Both the position numbers and the translations under genes were made by a program. This document shows positions 1-7,226 of a stretch of DNA of 64,000 nt, piece after piece. The notes beneath the pieces were generated by a model. The model had not been told where the DNA came from. It did no database searches and saw only the letters and a list, made by a program, of their open reading frames with translations. How positions within the stretch are numbered: position 1 is the first letter of the stretch; each line of letters begins with the position of its first letter. The DNA is from Paenibacillus sp. FSL K6-0276 (GTDB lineage: Bacteria > Bacillota > Bacilli > Paenibacillales > Paenibacillaceae): contig NZ_CP150276.1 of NCBI RefSeq assembly GCF_037977235.1, positions 2,108,001-2,172,000 of the forward strand. The letters run 5' to 3'.

Positions 1-258
1 CGACGTAGAACGGGCAGAAAGTTTGCGATTCAAGGAAACTTAGATCCGTATTTACTTACAGCGCCGATGGACGTCTTGAAGGATCATGCGAAACAACTGA
101 TCGATGAAGGTGTGCGTGAGCCAGGTTACATCTTTAATCTGGGTCATGGATTATTCCCGGAGGCTTCTTTAGACAAGCTTAGAGAATTGACGGAATATAT
201 TCACGATTATTCACAGGAAGTATTGAAAGAATCAGCCAAGCTGCCTATTAAATCTTAA
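1..258 (+). CDS. hemE: Uroporphyrinogen decarboxylase, 3' end (partial)
   Basis: The frame is open from the first base of the window, so the gene starts upstream; only the last 85 codons are present. HemE decarboxylates uroporphyrinogen III to coproporphyrinogen III in the cytoplasm. The visible C-terminal signature is the block around FNLGHGLFPE followed by a helical tail, as in other HemE proteins, and an upstream QGNLDPY-like segment. It is followed 14 bases later by hemH, which gives the classic Bacillales hemEHY order. The methionine at base 67 is internal, not a start. Confidence 0.93.
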   Translation, partial: RRRTGRKFAIQGNLDPYLLTAPMDVLKDHAKQLIDEGVREPGYIFNLGHGLFPEASLDKLRELTEYIHDYSQEVLKESAKLPIKS

Positions 259-272
259 AGGGGATGGAATCC

Positions 273-1229
273 GTGACAGCAAAAATAGGTGTTCTCGTCA
301 TGTCGTATGGCACTCCTAAAAGCTTAGAAGACGTTGAAGCTTATTACACACATATTCGGCGAGGCAATCCGCCGTCAGCGGAGCAACTTAAAGAATTAAC
401 AGATCGCTACGAAGCGATAGTCGGGGGCGTATTCCCGCTGCGGGAGAACACAGACCGTCAAGTAGAAGCATTACAAGTAGCACTAAACGCGGATAAAGCT
501 GGGGCGGATGTTGAATTTGTCTGCTATCAAGGGTTGAAGCATGCCTATCCGTTTATTGAGGACGGCGTAGAGGCTATGGCGAAGGACGGCATTACCCAAG
601 CGGTCGGTGTTGTACTTGCCCCTCACTTTTCAAGCATGAGCGTGGGAGGCTACATCAAACGTGCTCAGGAAAAAGCTGATGCATGTAAGATCGACATGGG
701 TTTTGTGGAGAGCTACCATATGCATCCTGTATTGATCGATGTTCTAAGCCGGAGAGTGACGGCGAAAATGGATCAATATATCGAAGCCGGCGCTACTCGC
801 GATGAGATACGGGTATTATTTAGCGCTCATAGTCTTCCGGAACGTATTCTGTCTATGGGTGATCCTTATAGGGATCAACTACTGGAGACCTCAAAGGCTA
901 TTGCAGATCAAGTGGGGATAACCAATTGGCAGTTTACATGGCAAAGCGCAGGACGGACGGCTGAACCATGGCTTGGACCGGATATCCTGGATACACTCGG
1001 GCAGCTTAGTAAGGAACAAGTAGAGTATGTTCTAGTAGCGCCAATCGGGTTCGTATCCGATCATTTAGAAGTGCTGTATGATCTCGATATCGAGGCAACA
1101 GCCGTAGCTTCAGAGCTTGATATGCGTCTTATGCGGATTGAATCACTGAACAGCGATCCTGCTTACATGTCCGTATTGAGCGACGTCGTTCGTACAAGAC
1201 TGAATCAAATGACGGCCGGACAGTCATGA
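273..1229 (+). CDS. hemH: Ferrochelatase (coproporphyrin-type, CpfC/HemH)
   Basis: Inserts Fe2+ into the porphyrin ring; in Firmicutes the physiological substrate is now held to be coproporphyrin III (established family knowledge). About 318 residues, the usual soluble Bacillus length. The metal-binding histidine lies in FSAHSLPERI (about residue 186) and the partner glutamate in SDHLEVLYDLD (about 266). The GTG at 273 is preferred over the in-frame ATG at 264, because AAAGGGG at 257-263 sits only one base from the ATG but nine from the GTG. The product then begins MTAKIGVLVMSYGTP, like the Bacillus proteins. The 3' end overlaps hemY by four bases (ATGA), so translation is probably coupled. 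Confidence 0.95.
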   Translation: MTAKIGVLVMSYGTPKSLEDVEAYYTHIRRGNPPSAEQLKELTDRYEAIVGGVFPLRENTDRQVEALQVALNADKAGADVEFVCYQGLKHAYPFIEDGVEAMAKDGITQAVGVVLAPHFSSMSVGGYIKRAQEKADACKIDMGFVESYHMHPVLIDVLSRRVTAKMDQYIEAGATRDEIRVLFSAHSLPERILSMGDPYRDQLLETSKAIADQVGITNWQFTWQSAGRTAEPWLGPDILDTLGQLSKEQVEYVLVAPIGFVSDHLEVLYDLDIEATAVASELDMRLMRIESLNSDPAYMSVLSDVVRTRLNQMTAGQS

Positions 1230-2647
1230 CTGGTCCCTCTAGGCGAATTGTTATCATAGGCGGTGGGCTGAGTGGACTCAGCGCCGCCTTTTACATTCGT
1301 AAGTTTTACAAAGAAGCTGGCATGAAACCTGATATTGTACTGTTAGAGAAAGACAAGACACTTGGCGGGAAGATCGAAACATTACACCGGGATGGATTTG
1401 TGATTGAGAAAGGTCCGGATTCTTTTTTAGCTAGTAAAACAGAGATGATCGATCTGGCTAAGGAATTGGAGCTGGATCACGAACTGGTGAACACAAATTC
1501 AAAGGCAGAGATGAACTATATACTGCAGCGTGACAAGCTTCATCCTATGCCTTCCGGTCTTGTGCTTGGAATCCCTACGGAACTCAAACCATTTTTATCA
1601 AGTGGACTGGTTTCATTTGGTGGCAAAATACGCGCGCTGATGGATTTAATTCTTCCTCCTAAGCGGAGTAGTGAAGATGAATCCCTCGGCCAGCTGATTG
1701 AGCGTCGTTTAGGTACAGAAGTGATGGAGAATTTGACCGAACCGCTATTAACCGGTCTGTATGCAGGTGATATACGCAAAGTCAGCCTACAGGCTACCTT
1801 TCCGCAATTAGGAGAAGTAGAGCGGCAGTATGGTAGTCTTATTCGTGGAATCATTACAGAGCGGAAGTCGACCAAGACAAATAAGAGCACAAAGAGCAGC
1901 ACTTTTCTGACATTTCGAAAAGGACTACAAAGTCTCGTGCATGGCTTGATTCATGAACTACATGATGTAGAACAGCGAACCGAAGCTGCGGTGGTCTCTA
2001 TACATGCTACAGAAACTAAATCTCCTCGTTATGAGCTAGAGCTGGAAAATGGCGAACGACTGCTTGCTGATGAAATATATATCACTACACCAAATTCGTT
2101 TGCCGCCAAACTTCTGCGTCCTCATGTGGATGTTTCAGCGCTCGATGCGGTAAATTATGTTTCGGTTGCGAACTTAGTCATGGCCTTCAACAAGAAGGAT
2201 ATCGAAATTGATGATGATGGATCAGGTTTTCTTGTGCCACGTAAGGAAGGACGCAATATTACCGCCTGTACGTGGATGTCTACGAAGTGGCCGCATACGA
2301 GTCCAGATGATAAAGTGCTTATGCGCTGTCATGTAGGTCGTTCAGGTGATGAGCAGAATGTTCAGCTTCCGGATGAGGCACTTACCGAGCTAGTGAGTAA
2401 GGATTTGCGAGAGATCATGGGCATTACAGCGAAACCCATATTCACGGAAATTACGCGTTCGGAACATTCGATGCCGCAGTATCCTGTTGGACATCTTGGG
2501 AACCTCTCTAAATTCCATAGGGAACTTGAGACAACTCTTCCTGGGATATATGTCTTTGGAGCTGGATATGATGGGGTGGCAATGCCCGATTGTGTCAAGC
2601 AGGCCAAGCTTACAGCACAAAGCGCTGCTAAGCGTATAACGAATTAG
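1226..2647 (+). CDS. hemY: Coproporphyrinogen III / protoporphyrinogen oxidase (HemY/CgoX)
   Basis: FAD-dependent oxidase that aromatises coproporphyrinogen III in the Gram-positive branch of heme synthesis. The N-terminus carries the dinucleotide-binding motif VIIGGGLSGLSAA followed by the LLEKDKTLGGKI segment. The C-terminus carries the flavin-contact motif with GAGYDGVAMPDCV. Length 473 residues is normal for HemY. It overlaps hemH by ATGA and ends the operon: a strong hairpin terminator follows at 2685. The gene for coproheme decarboxylase (HemQ/ChdC), needed to finish the pathway, is not in the window. Whether the enzyme should be called HemY or CgoX is nomenclature. Confidence 0.93.
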   Translation: MTGPSRRIVIIGGGLSGLSAAFYIRKFYKEAGMKPDIVLLEKDKTLGGKIETLHRDGFVIEKGPDSFLASKTEMIDLAKELELDHELVNTNSKAEMNYILQRDKLHPMPSGLVLGIPTELKPFLSSGLVSFGGKIRALMDLILPPKRSSEDESLGQLIERRLGTEVMENLTEPLLTGLYAGDIRKVSLQATFPQLGEVERQYGSLIRGIITERKSTKTNKSTKSSTFLTFRKGLQSLVHGLIHELHDVEQRTEAAVVSIHATETKSPRYELELENGERLLADEIYITTPNSFAAKLLRPHVDVSALDAVNYVSVANLVMAFNKKDIEIDDDGSGFLVPRKEGRNITACTWMSTKWPHTSPDDKVLMRCHVGRSGDEQNVQLPDEALTELVSKDLREIMGITAKPIFTEITRSEHSMPQYPVGHLGNLSKFHRELETTLPGIYVFGAGYDGVAMPDCVKQAKLTAQSAAKRITN

Positions 2648-2684
2648 ATGAACATGTACGGGAGATCTAAAAATTTTAAAAATT

Positions 2685-2722
2685 AACGGTGAAGCGAAGA
2701 GTATTTTGCTTCACCGTTTTTG
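2685..2722 (+). terminator. Terminator of the hem operon
   Basis: Perfect 11-bp stem AACGGTGAAGC / GCTTCACCGTT (2685-2695 with 2708-2718), 12-nt loop, followed by a T run. Confidence 0.9.
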
Positions 2723-2747
2723 TTTGAATATAAGAACATACTATTTT

Positions 2748-2847
2748 AAAATATAAGAAAGTATAAGTTTTACGCTATACTTTATGTCTTATATTTCTCG
2801 CTTAAACACTTACCGTCCTTATAAGGACGCCGAAAGCGTTTATACTT
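2748..2847 (+). repeat. Two-hairpin intergenic repeat, copy A
   Basis: About 100 nt with two stem-loops. Hairpin 1 pairs AAATATAAGA (2749-2758) with TCTTATATTT (2787-2796) and, inside it, AAGTATA with TATACTT. Hairpin 2 pairs AAACACTT (2804-2811, one mismatch) with AAGCGTTT (2834-2841) and CGTCCTT with AAGGACG. Related copies lie at 13993, 15003 and 27141 in the same orientation, all between genes. This copy lies between the hem terminator and the capA promoter. Function unknown. Confidence 0.85.
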
Positions 2848-2863
2848 GGCTGACTCTCTTATT

Positions 2864-2894
2864 TTGGAGGGACAGGTACTAGGTATGCTATAAT
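2864..2894 (+). promoter_or_regulatory. Promoter of the CapA-like gene (extended -10)
   Basis: TATGCTATAAT at 2884-2894 is a perfect extended -10 (TATAAT at 2889-2894). A weak -35, TTGGAG at 2864-2869, is 19 bases upstream. It lies just after repeat copy A and about 37 bases before the start codon. Confidence 0.6.
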
Positions 2895-2930
2895 AGAACC
2901 AATTTGAGAGTAGAGGAGATCATAAAAATC

Positions 2931-4319
2931 ATGTATCCGCCGCGATCGCGTTCTAGACAGAAGAACAAACATAAGAGCAAACGTAAGAGCAGAACGGCCT
3001 GGATGTGGATCAATGCAGGTCTTCTTCTGATGATTACTGTAGCGCTCAGCTATAGTTTTATGGATGACAAATTCAAGGGAAGTTCGGAGCCGCCTCCGGT
3101 GGCGCAAGTCACAGCTTCACCTACACCGGATATTACTGCTCAGGAGACAGCATCTATAGCAGTTGTAACGCCTGAAGCTACTGAGTCTCCTTTCCCTTCT
3201 CCTACGGTAGCCCCAGAGGCCACACCTACACCGGATCCAGAGAGTGAAGAGAGTATTGAAACACAGGCGCCTGAGGCAACTGCGACCCCTTCGACGGATG
3301 AAGGTAGCTCCCAAATAGCAGACAATGGTTCAGTCTCTGGACTTCCATCGGAAGATAACGCTTCTGGGAAGACAGTGACCTTGAATTTTGGTGGAGATGT
3401 TATTTTTTCTGGTAAAGCCGGGGAACTGCTTGAGAAGAAAGGCTACGATTATTCGTATGCCGCTCTGAATGGAATGTTTAAGAAGGACGATCTTACGGTC
3501 GTGAATCTGGAGACACCTGTGACCACGGGTGGGGTTGGCGCCGTCAATAAGCAGTATGTATTCAAAGGCGCGCCGAAGGCACTGGATGCTCTTAAGGCAG
3601 CCGGAGTGGATGCTGTAAATATGGCGAACAACCATACACTGGATCAAGGGGAGCAAGGTTTACGAGACACACTTAGCCACCTTTCGGAAAGAGGAATTCC
3701 CTATGTTGGTGCAGGACTGAACAGTAAAGAAGCATTCTCAGCACAATATTTTGAACGTAAAGGGATTAAGATCGCCTTGTTAGGGTTCACGCGGGTAATT
3801 CCTACAAATGATTGGATGGCTAGAAAGAATAAACCGGGACTTGCTTCTGTGTATGATAGTAGAGAAGGACTTAAAGCTATCGCTGCAGCCAAACAAAAAG
3901 CCGATTTGGTTGTCGTAGTTGTCCATTGGGGCAAGGAACGGGTAGAGCAGTTCGATAATATCCAGCAGTCACTCGGACGTAGCTTTGTCGATGCGGGAGC
4001 CGATCTTGTCATTGGCGGTCACCCACATGTGTTGCAAGGTGTAGAGCCGTACAAAGGTAAATGGATCGCCTACAGCACTGGTAATTTTATTTTTACGAGA
4101 TCAACGGTACCTGCCACGTGGGAAACTGCTGTTTTTCAGGCGGAATGTAGTAAAAAAGGTCAATGTTCATTACAGCTGAAGCCTATGACTGCTGAGTTAG
4201 CTCAGCCCGTACCGATGAACGAAGTAAACGGACAGCTTTTGCTGAAAAAAGTTGAAGGCTTATCTGCAGGGCGAGTGAAAATAGACAGCGACGGTAGAGT
4301 CACTCAAGTTACAAAATAG
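2931..4319 (+). CDS. CapA/PgsA-family membrane-anchored metallophosphatase-like protein
   Basis: The protein has a basic cytoplasmic N-terminus (about 25 residues rich in K, R and S), one membrane segment (WINAGLLLMITVALSYSF), an extracellular linker of about 100 residues rich in P, T, S and E, then a CapA domain. The CapA (PGA_cap) domain shows NFGGDVIF, NLETPVT, NMANNHTLDQG, VVHWGKE and IGGHPHVLQG, the metal and active-site blocks of the family. Family members are linked to poly-gamma-glutamate anchoring or release, but no capBC genes are adjacent, so a capsule role is inference only. ATG 2931 with GAGGAG at 2913-2918 is preferred over the upstream in-frame TTG at 2904. Confidence 0.8.
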   Translation: MYPPRSRSRQKNKHKSKRKSRTAWMWINAGLLLMITVALSYSFMDDKFKGSSEPPPVAQVTASPTPDITAQETASIAVVTPEATESPFPSPTVAPEATPTPDPESEESIETQAPEATATPSTDEGSSQIADNGSVSGLPSEDNASGKTVTLNFGGDVIFSGKAGELLEKKGYDYSYAALNGMFKKDDLTVVNLETPVTTGGVGAVNKQYVFKGAPKALDALKAAGVDAVNMANNHTLDQGEQGLRDTLSHLSERGIPYVGAGLNSKEAFSAQYFERKGIKIALLGFTRVIPTNDWMARKNKPGLASVYDSREGLKAIAAAKQKADLVVVVVHWGKERVEQFDNIQQSLGRSFVDAGADLVIGGHPHVLQGVEPYKGKWIAYSTGNFIFTRSTVPATWETAVFQAECSKKGQCSLQLKPMTAELAQPVPMNEVNGQLLLKKVEGLSAGRVKIDSDGRVTQVTK

Positions 4320-4337
4320 GGTTCCTGGGAGGTCCTT

Positions 4338-5072
4338 ATGATGAACAATTTGTGTGTAGCCCATCGGGGATTTTCCGGTAAAGCTCCGGAGAATACATTA
4401 GGAGCTATCCGGATGGCGATTGCCATGCCTTTTGTGCACTGGATGGAAATGGATGTCCAGCTCACCAAGGACGGTGTTCCTGTTGTCATTCATGACTATA
4501 CACTGGACCGTACGACCAATGGTCATGGTAAGGTGAAGAACATGGATTGGGAACATATCCGGCGTCTCGACGCGGGTAGCTGGAAAGGGCGTTCATTTCG
4601 GGGAGAACGGGTGCCTTCTTTGGAAGAGGTACTCTCACTAGCCACTGGTAGACTGCGTCTGAATATTGAACTGAAAACAGTGGGCGACATGTATCCTGGC
4701 ATTGAGCAGAAGGTGACGGATCTTATTTCCTCCAAAGGCATGCGGGACGAAGTGATCTTGACCTCTTTTGACACAGGTGTGTTGAAAAAAATCAAGGAAA
4801 TAGATCCCCGCTTTCGAACAGGATTGATCTTTGATTCAAGGTTTGGTAATCCTGCTCGGAGGTTGCATGAACTGGAGTGCTCTCTTCTATCGATCAGCTT
4901 CTCGCGTCTGAATCCCAGATTGGCTAAGCTTTTGACTGAGCAAGGTGTGAAGATTATGGCTTGGACCGTGAACAAAGGGAAAGAGATGCGTCGCTTAGCA
5001 GATATGCATTCTGATATAATGATTTGTACAAACCGTCCGGATATATGGAGCGATACATTTCTAAAAGTATAA
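4338..5072 (+). CDS. Glycerophosphodiester phosphodiesterase
   Basis: Hydrolyses glycerophosphodiesters to glycerol-3-phosphate and an alcohol. A GDPD domain fills almost all 244 residues. It begins with the catalytic HRGFSGKAPENT block, followed by EMDVQLTKDGVPVVIHD (metal-binding Glu/Asp and second His), then LNIELK and the C-terminal AWTVNKG motif. There is no signal peptide, so it is expected in the cytoplasm, like UgpQ-type enzymes. Two adjacent ATG codons (4338, 4341) follow GGGAGG at 4327-4332; spacing slightly favours the second. It lies 18 bases after the CapA-like gene and probably shares its transcript. Confidence 0.88.
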   Translation: MMNNLCVAHRGFSGKAPENTLGAIRMAIAMPFVHWMEMDVQLTKDGVPVVIHDYTLDRTTNGHGKVKNMDWEHIRRLDAGSWKGRSFRGERVPSLEEVLSLATGRLRLNIELKTVGDMYPGIEQKVTDLISSKGMRDEVILTSFDTGVLKKIKEIDPRFRTGLIFDSRFGNPARRLHELECSLLSISFSRLNPRLAKLLTEQGVKIMAWTVNKGKEMRRLADMHSDIMICTNRPDIWSDTFLKV

Positions 5073-5101
5073 TGATCCAAATCGATGGGAAAGAGAGTTG
5101 A

Positions 5102-5731
5102 TTGTCTGTGTGCGCTGCTGTTAATAATTTATATTGTGTTGGACGCAACTACAAGCTACATGCGGCGGAATTGGGAAATAATGTACCCGTGGAGCCACTC
5201 ATTTTCTTGAAGCCCTCACATGCGGCGGTTTCCCTCGATAAAGCAGTCATTCAGCTTCCTAAGGATTCAGGTCAGGTTCATTATGAAGGTGAACTTGTGC
5301 TTCGTATTGCTCGTGATTATGTCCCGGGTATGAGCGTGGAGGATCTGGTAGACGTTATGGCCCTGGGACTGGATTTCACACTACGCGATTTGCATAATGA
5401 TCTGCAGAAGAAAGGCCTACCTTGGACGTCAGCTAAAGGGTTTAAGAATGCTGCTCCACTCACACCTTACATTGCGTTTCCTGACAAGGAAGAGCTGGAA
5501 GGAACGGATTTCACGGTCTTGAAAAATGGTGTTGAAGTACAGCGTGGTAATGTCAAAAACATGATTTTTTCGCTCCAAAAAATTGTCGATTTTATCGCTG
5601 CGCGTTACGGGCTGGGTAAAGACGATGTGATATTTACAGGAACACCAGAAGGCGTAGGTCCTACCGTATCAGGAGATTCCTTTGAGTTGTACTGGGGTGA
5701 CAAACTGATGGGGGCTTGCCTGATCGGTTAA
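5102..5731 (+). CDS. Fumarylacetoacetate hydrolase (FAH) family protein, YcgM/FAHD1-like
   Basis: 209 residues, the short single-domain form of the family. Recognisable blocks are VGRNY, FLKPS, VHYEGELVLRI (metal-binding Glu residues) and GLDFTLRDLHNDLQKKG. The C-terminal block GDVIFTGTPEGVGP-like sequence (here KDDVIFTGTPEGVGP) closes the fold. Short members act on 2-oxo acids, as acylpyruvases or as oxaloacetate tautomerase or decarboxylase; the exact substrate cannot be read from sequence. The start is TTG at 5102, preceded by GGGAAAGAGAG. It is followed at 24 bases by the DUF92 gene. Confidence 0.83.
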   Translation: MSVCAAVNNLYCVGRNYKLHAAELGNNVPVEPLIFLKPSHAAVSLDKAVIQLPKDSGQVHYEGELVLRIARDYVPGMSVEDLVDVMALGLDFTLRDLHNDLQKKGLPWTSAKGFKNAAPLTPYIAFPDKEELEGTDFTVLKNGVEVQRGNVKNMIFSLQKIVDFIAARYGLGKDDVIFTGTPEGVGPTVSGDSFELYWGDKLMGACLIG

Positions 5732-5754
5732 AAACATCTGTTGGAGATGAATCT

Positions 5755-6558
5755 ATGCTATGGATTATTGGCGCCCTTGGCGCTTTGTTTGTTGCGGGAG
5801 CGGCTTATTGGAAACATTCTTTAAGCCTCTCCGGAATGCTTGCCGCAATAGTGATGGGAACCATTTATTTTGGTGCTGGTAATGCCTTTTGGTTTGGTAT
5901 TTTGTTGATTTTTTTCATCTCTTCAAGCCTGCTGTCTAAGCTTCATCATGATAATAAGGCGGAGCTTGAGCTGACTTATGCCAAGACAGGTCGCCGAGAT
6001 GCTGGGCAGGTCTTTGCTAATGGTGGGCTTGGGATGGTTTTCGTTCTACTGAATGCGATTGTTCCGATGGAACTTTGGGAATTTCTATTTATCGGCGTTA
6101 TGGCAACGGTAACCTCCGATACATGGGCTACGGAGATTGGTACACTCAGCAAGAAGCCACCCCGGTCTGTCCTGACAGGTAAAATACTTCCGGCAGGTGC
6201 CTCGGGTGGCGTATCCAGCCTTGGTACGCTGGCCGCCGCCGCAGGAGGCGCACTTATTGGTGCGTCTTCCTGGCTGCTGCGAATGATATCCGGCATGCCG
6301 GATCACTCTTTCGTGCTACTTACATTGGCTGGACTTGCCGGAGGACTTGCGGGTGCGTTTACGGATTCTTTTCTAGGAGCAACGGTGCAGCAGATGAACC
6401 GCTGCACCGTTTGCGGCCGCGAAGTGGAGGGTACACACCACTGCGGCAAGAAGGTTGAATACGCGCGTGGCTGGAAGTGGATGAGCAATGATGCAGTCAA
6501 TGCTATCAGCTCTATTGTCGGAGGGGCTGTTGCCTTACTGCTTGGCACGATCATTTAA
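5755..6558 (+). CDS. DUF92 family integral membrane protein
   Basis: 267 residues with six or seven hydrophobic segments. The family blocks TSDTWATEIGTLSK, GASGGVSSLGT and GAFTDSFLGATVQQ are those of the DUF92/TIGR00297 family, whose plant relative VTE6 is a phytyl-phosphate kinase; the bacterial substrate is unknown. A short loop late in the protein has CTVCGREVEGTHHC, a possible metal-binding knuckle. ATG 5755 with GGAG at 5743-5746 is preferred; an upstream in-frame ATG at 5716 would overlap the FAH gene and has no ribosome binding site. Confidence 0.8.
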   Translation: MLWIIGALGALFVAGAAYWKHSLSLSGMLAAIVMGTIYFGAGNAFWFGILLIFFISSSLLSKLHHDNKAELELTYAKTGRRDAGQVFANGGLGMVFVLLNAIVPMELWEFLFIGVMATVTSDTWATEIGTLSKKPPRSVLTGKILPAGASGGVSSLGTLAAAAGGALIGASSWLLRMISGMPDHSFVLLTLAGLAGGLAGAFTDSFLGATVQQMNRCTVCGREVEGTHHCGKKVEYARGWKWMSNDAVNAISSIVGGAVALLLGTII

Positions 6559-6569
6559 AGGAGGAACCG

Positions 6570-7172
6570 ATGAGCAGCACGTTCAATCACAAACATTCTG
6601 CCATTCTGGATGCCGCATACGAGCTCTTCGGTTCAGGCGGATTTTACGAAACGAAGATGTCGGAAATCGCGGAGCAGGCAGGGATTGCTAAGGGCACAGT
6701 TTATTTATACTTCAAGAGTAAGGAAGAATTGTTCATGGCGGTTACGCGCCGAGATTGTGAAGGATTCCTCCAGGACTTGCAGGAAATGCTGAAAGTTAGT
6801 AATACTTTGGCGGGAAAGCTGTCGATCATCGCTAAGCATCATCTTTACTATTATTATGAACGTAAGCGGCACACGAAACTCTTTTTCCGCGCACCTAACA
6901 ATAACCCAGAGCTTGTTGCGTATATGACGCTTTTTATGGAAGAATACATGCAGGCAGTGGTGAAGGTATTGCTGGAGGGTGGAGCGTCTGAGCCTGAGCT
7001 TATGTCGCAGTCCTACATAGGGATGTTGGATCGACTAAAGATGGATATTTTGTTCGATCCGTCTTTTACGGAGGAGGATGCGTATAAACGCGCTGATTTC
7101 GCTGCGGGTCTTTTTATTAAAGGGGCTTTAGATTACTTGAATTTAGGTCAGGATGATAGACCGGTGGAATAG
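6570..7172 (+). CDS. TetR family transcriptional regulator
   Basis: 200 residues. The N-terminal 45 residues form a typical TetR helix-turn-helix: AILDAAYELFGSGGFYETKM then IAEQAGIAKGTVYLYFKSKEE. The remainder is an all-helical ligand domain with no recognisable ligand. A strong AAAGGAGG sits eight bases before the ATG, and the gene starts 11 bases after the DUF92 gene, so the two are probably co-transcribed. Regulated genes are unknown; the adjacent DUF92 and ABC-F genes are candidates. Confidence 0.9.
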   Translation: MSSTFNHKHSAILDAAYELFGSGGFYETKMSEIAEQAGIAKGTVYLYFKSKEELFMAVTRRDCEGFLQDLQEMLKVSNTLAGKLSIIAKHHLYYYYERKRHTKLFFRAPNNNPELVAYMTLFMEEYMQAVVKVLLEGGASEPELMSQSYIGMLDRLKMDILFDPSFTEEDAYKRADFAAGLFIKGALDYLNLGQDDRPVE

Positions 7173-7226
7173 CAGTTTTGAGCTGCATCCGGTTTTATGA
7201 AAATATTAGGCAAGCGAGGAAATAGC

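Noticed and set aside
1540..1902. 120-codon minus-strand ORF inside hemY
   Set aside because: Antisense shadow of a well-supported gene; no ribosome binding site and a low-quality Arg/Pro/Ser-rich translation.
2724..2740. AATATAAGAACATA just before repeat copy A
   Set aside because: Resembles the first arm of the element but lacks a partner; probably chance or a fragment.
4523..5080. 185-codon minus-strand ORF opposite the phosphodiesterase gene
   Set aside because: Long only because of the codon use of the plus-strand gene; no recognisable domain and no start signals.
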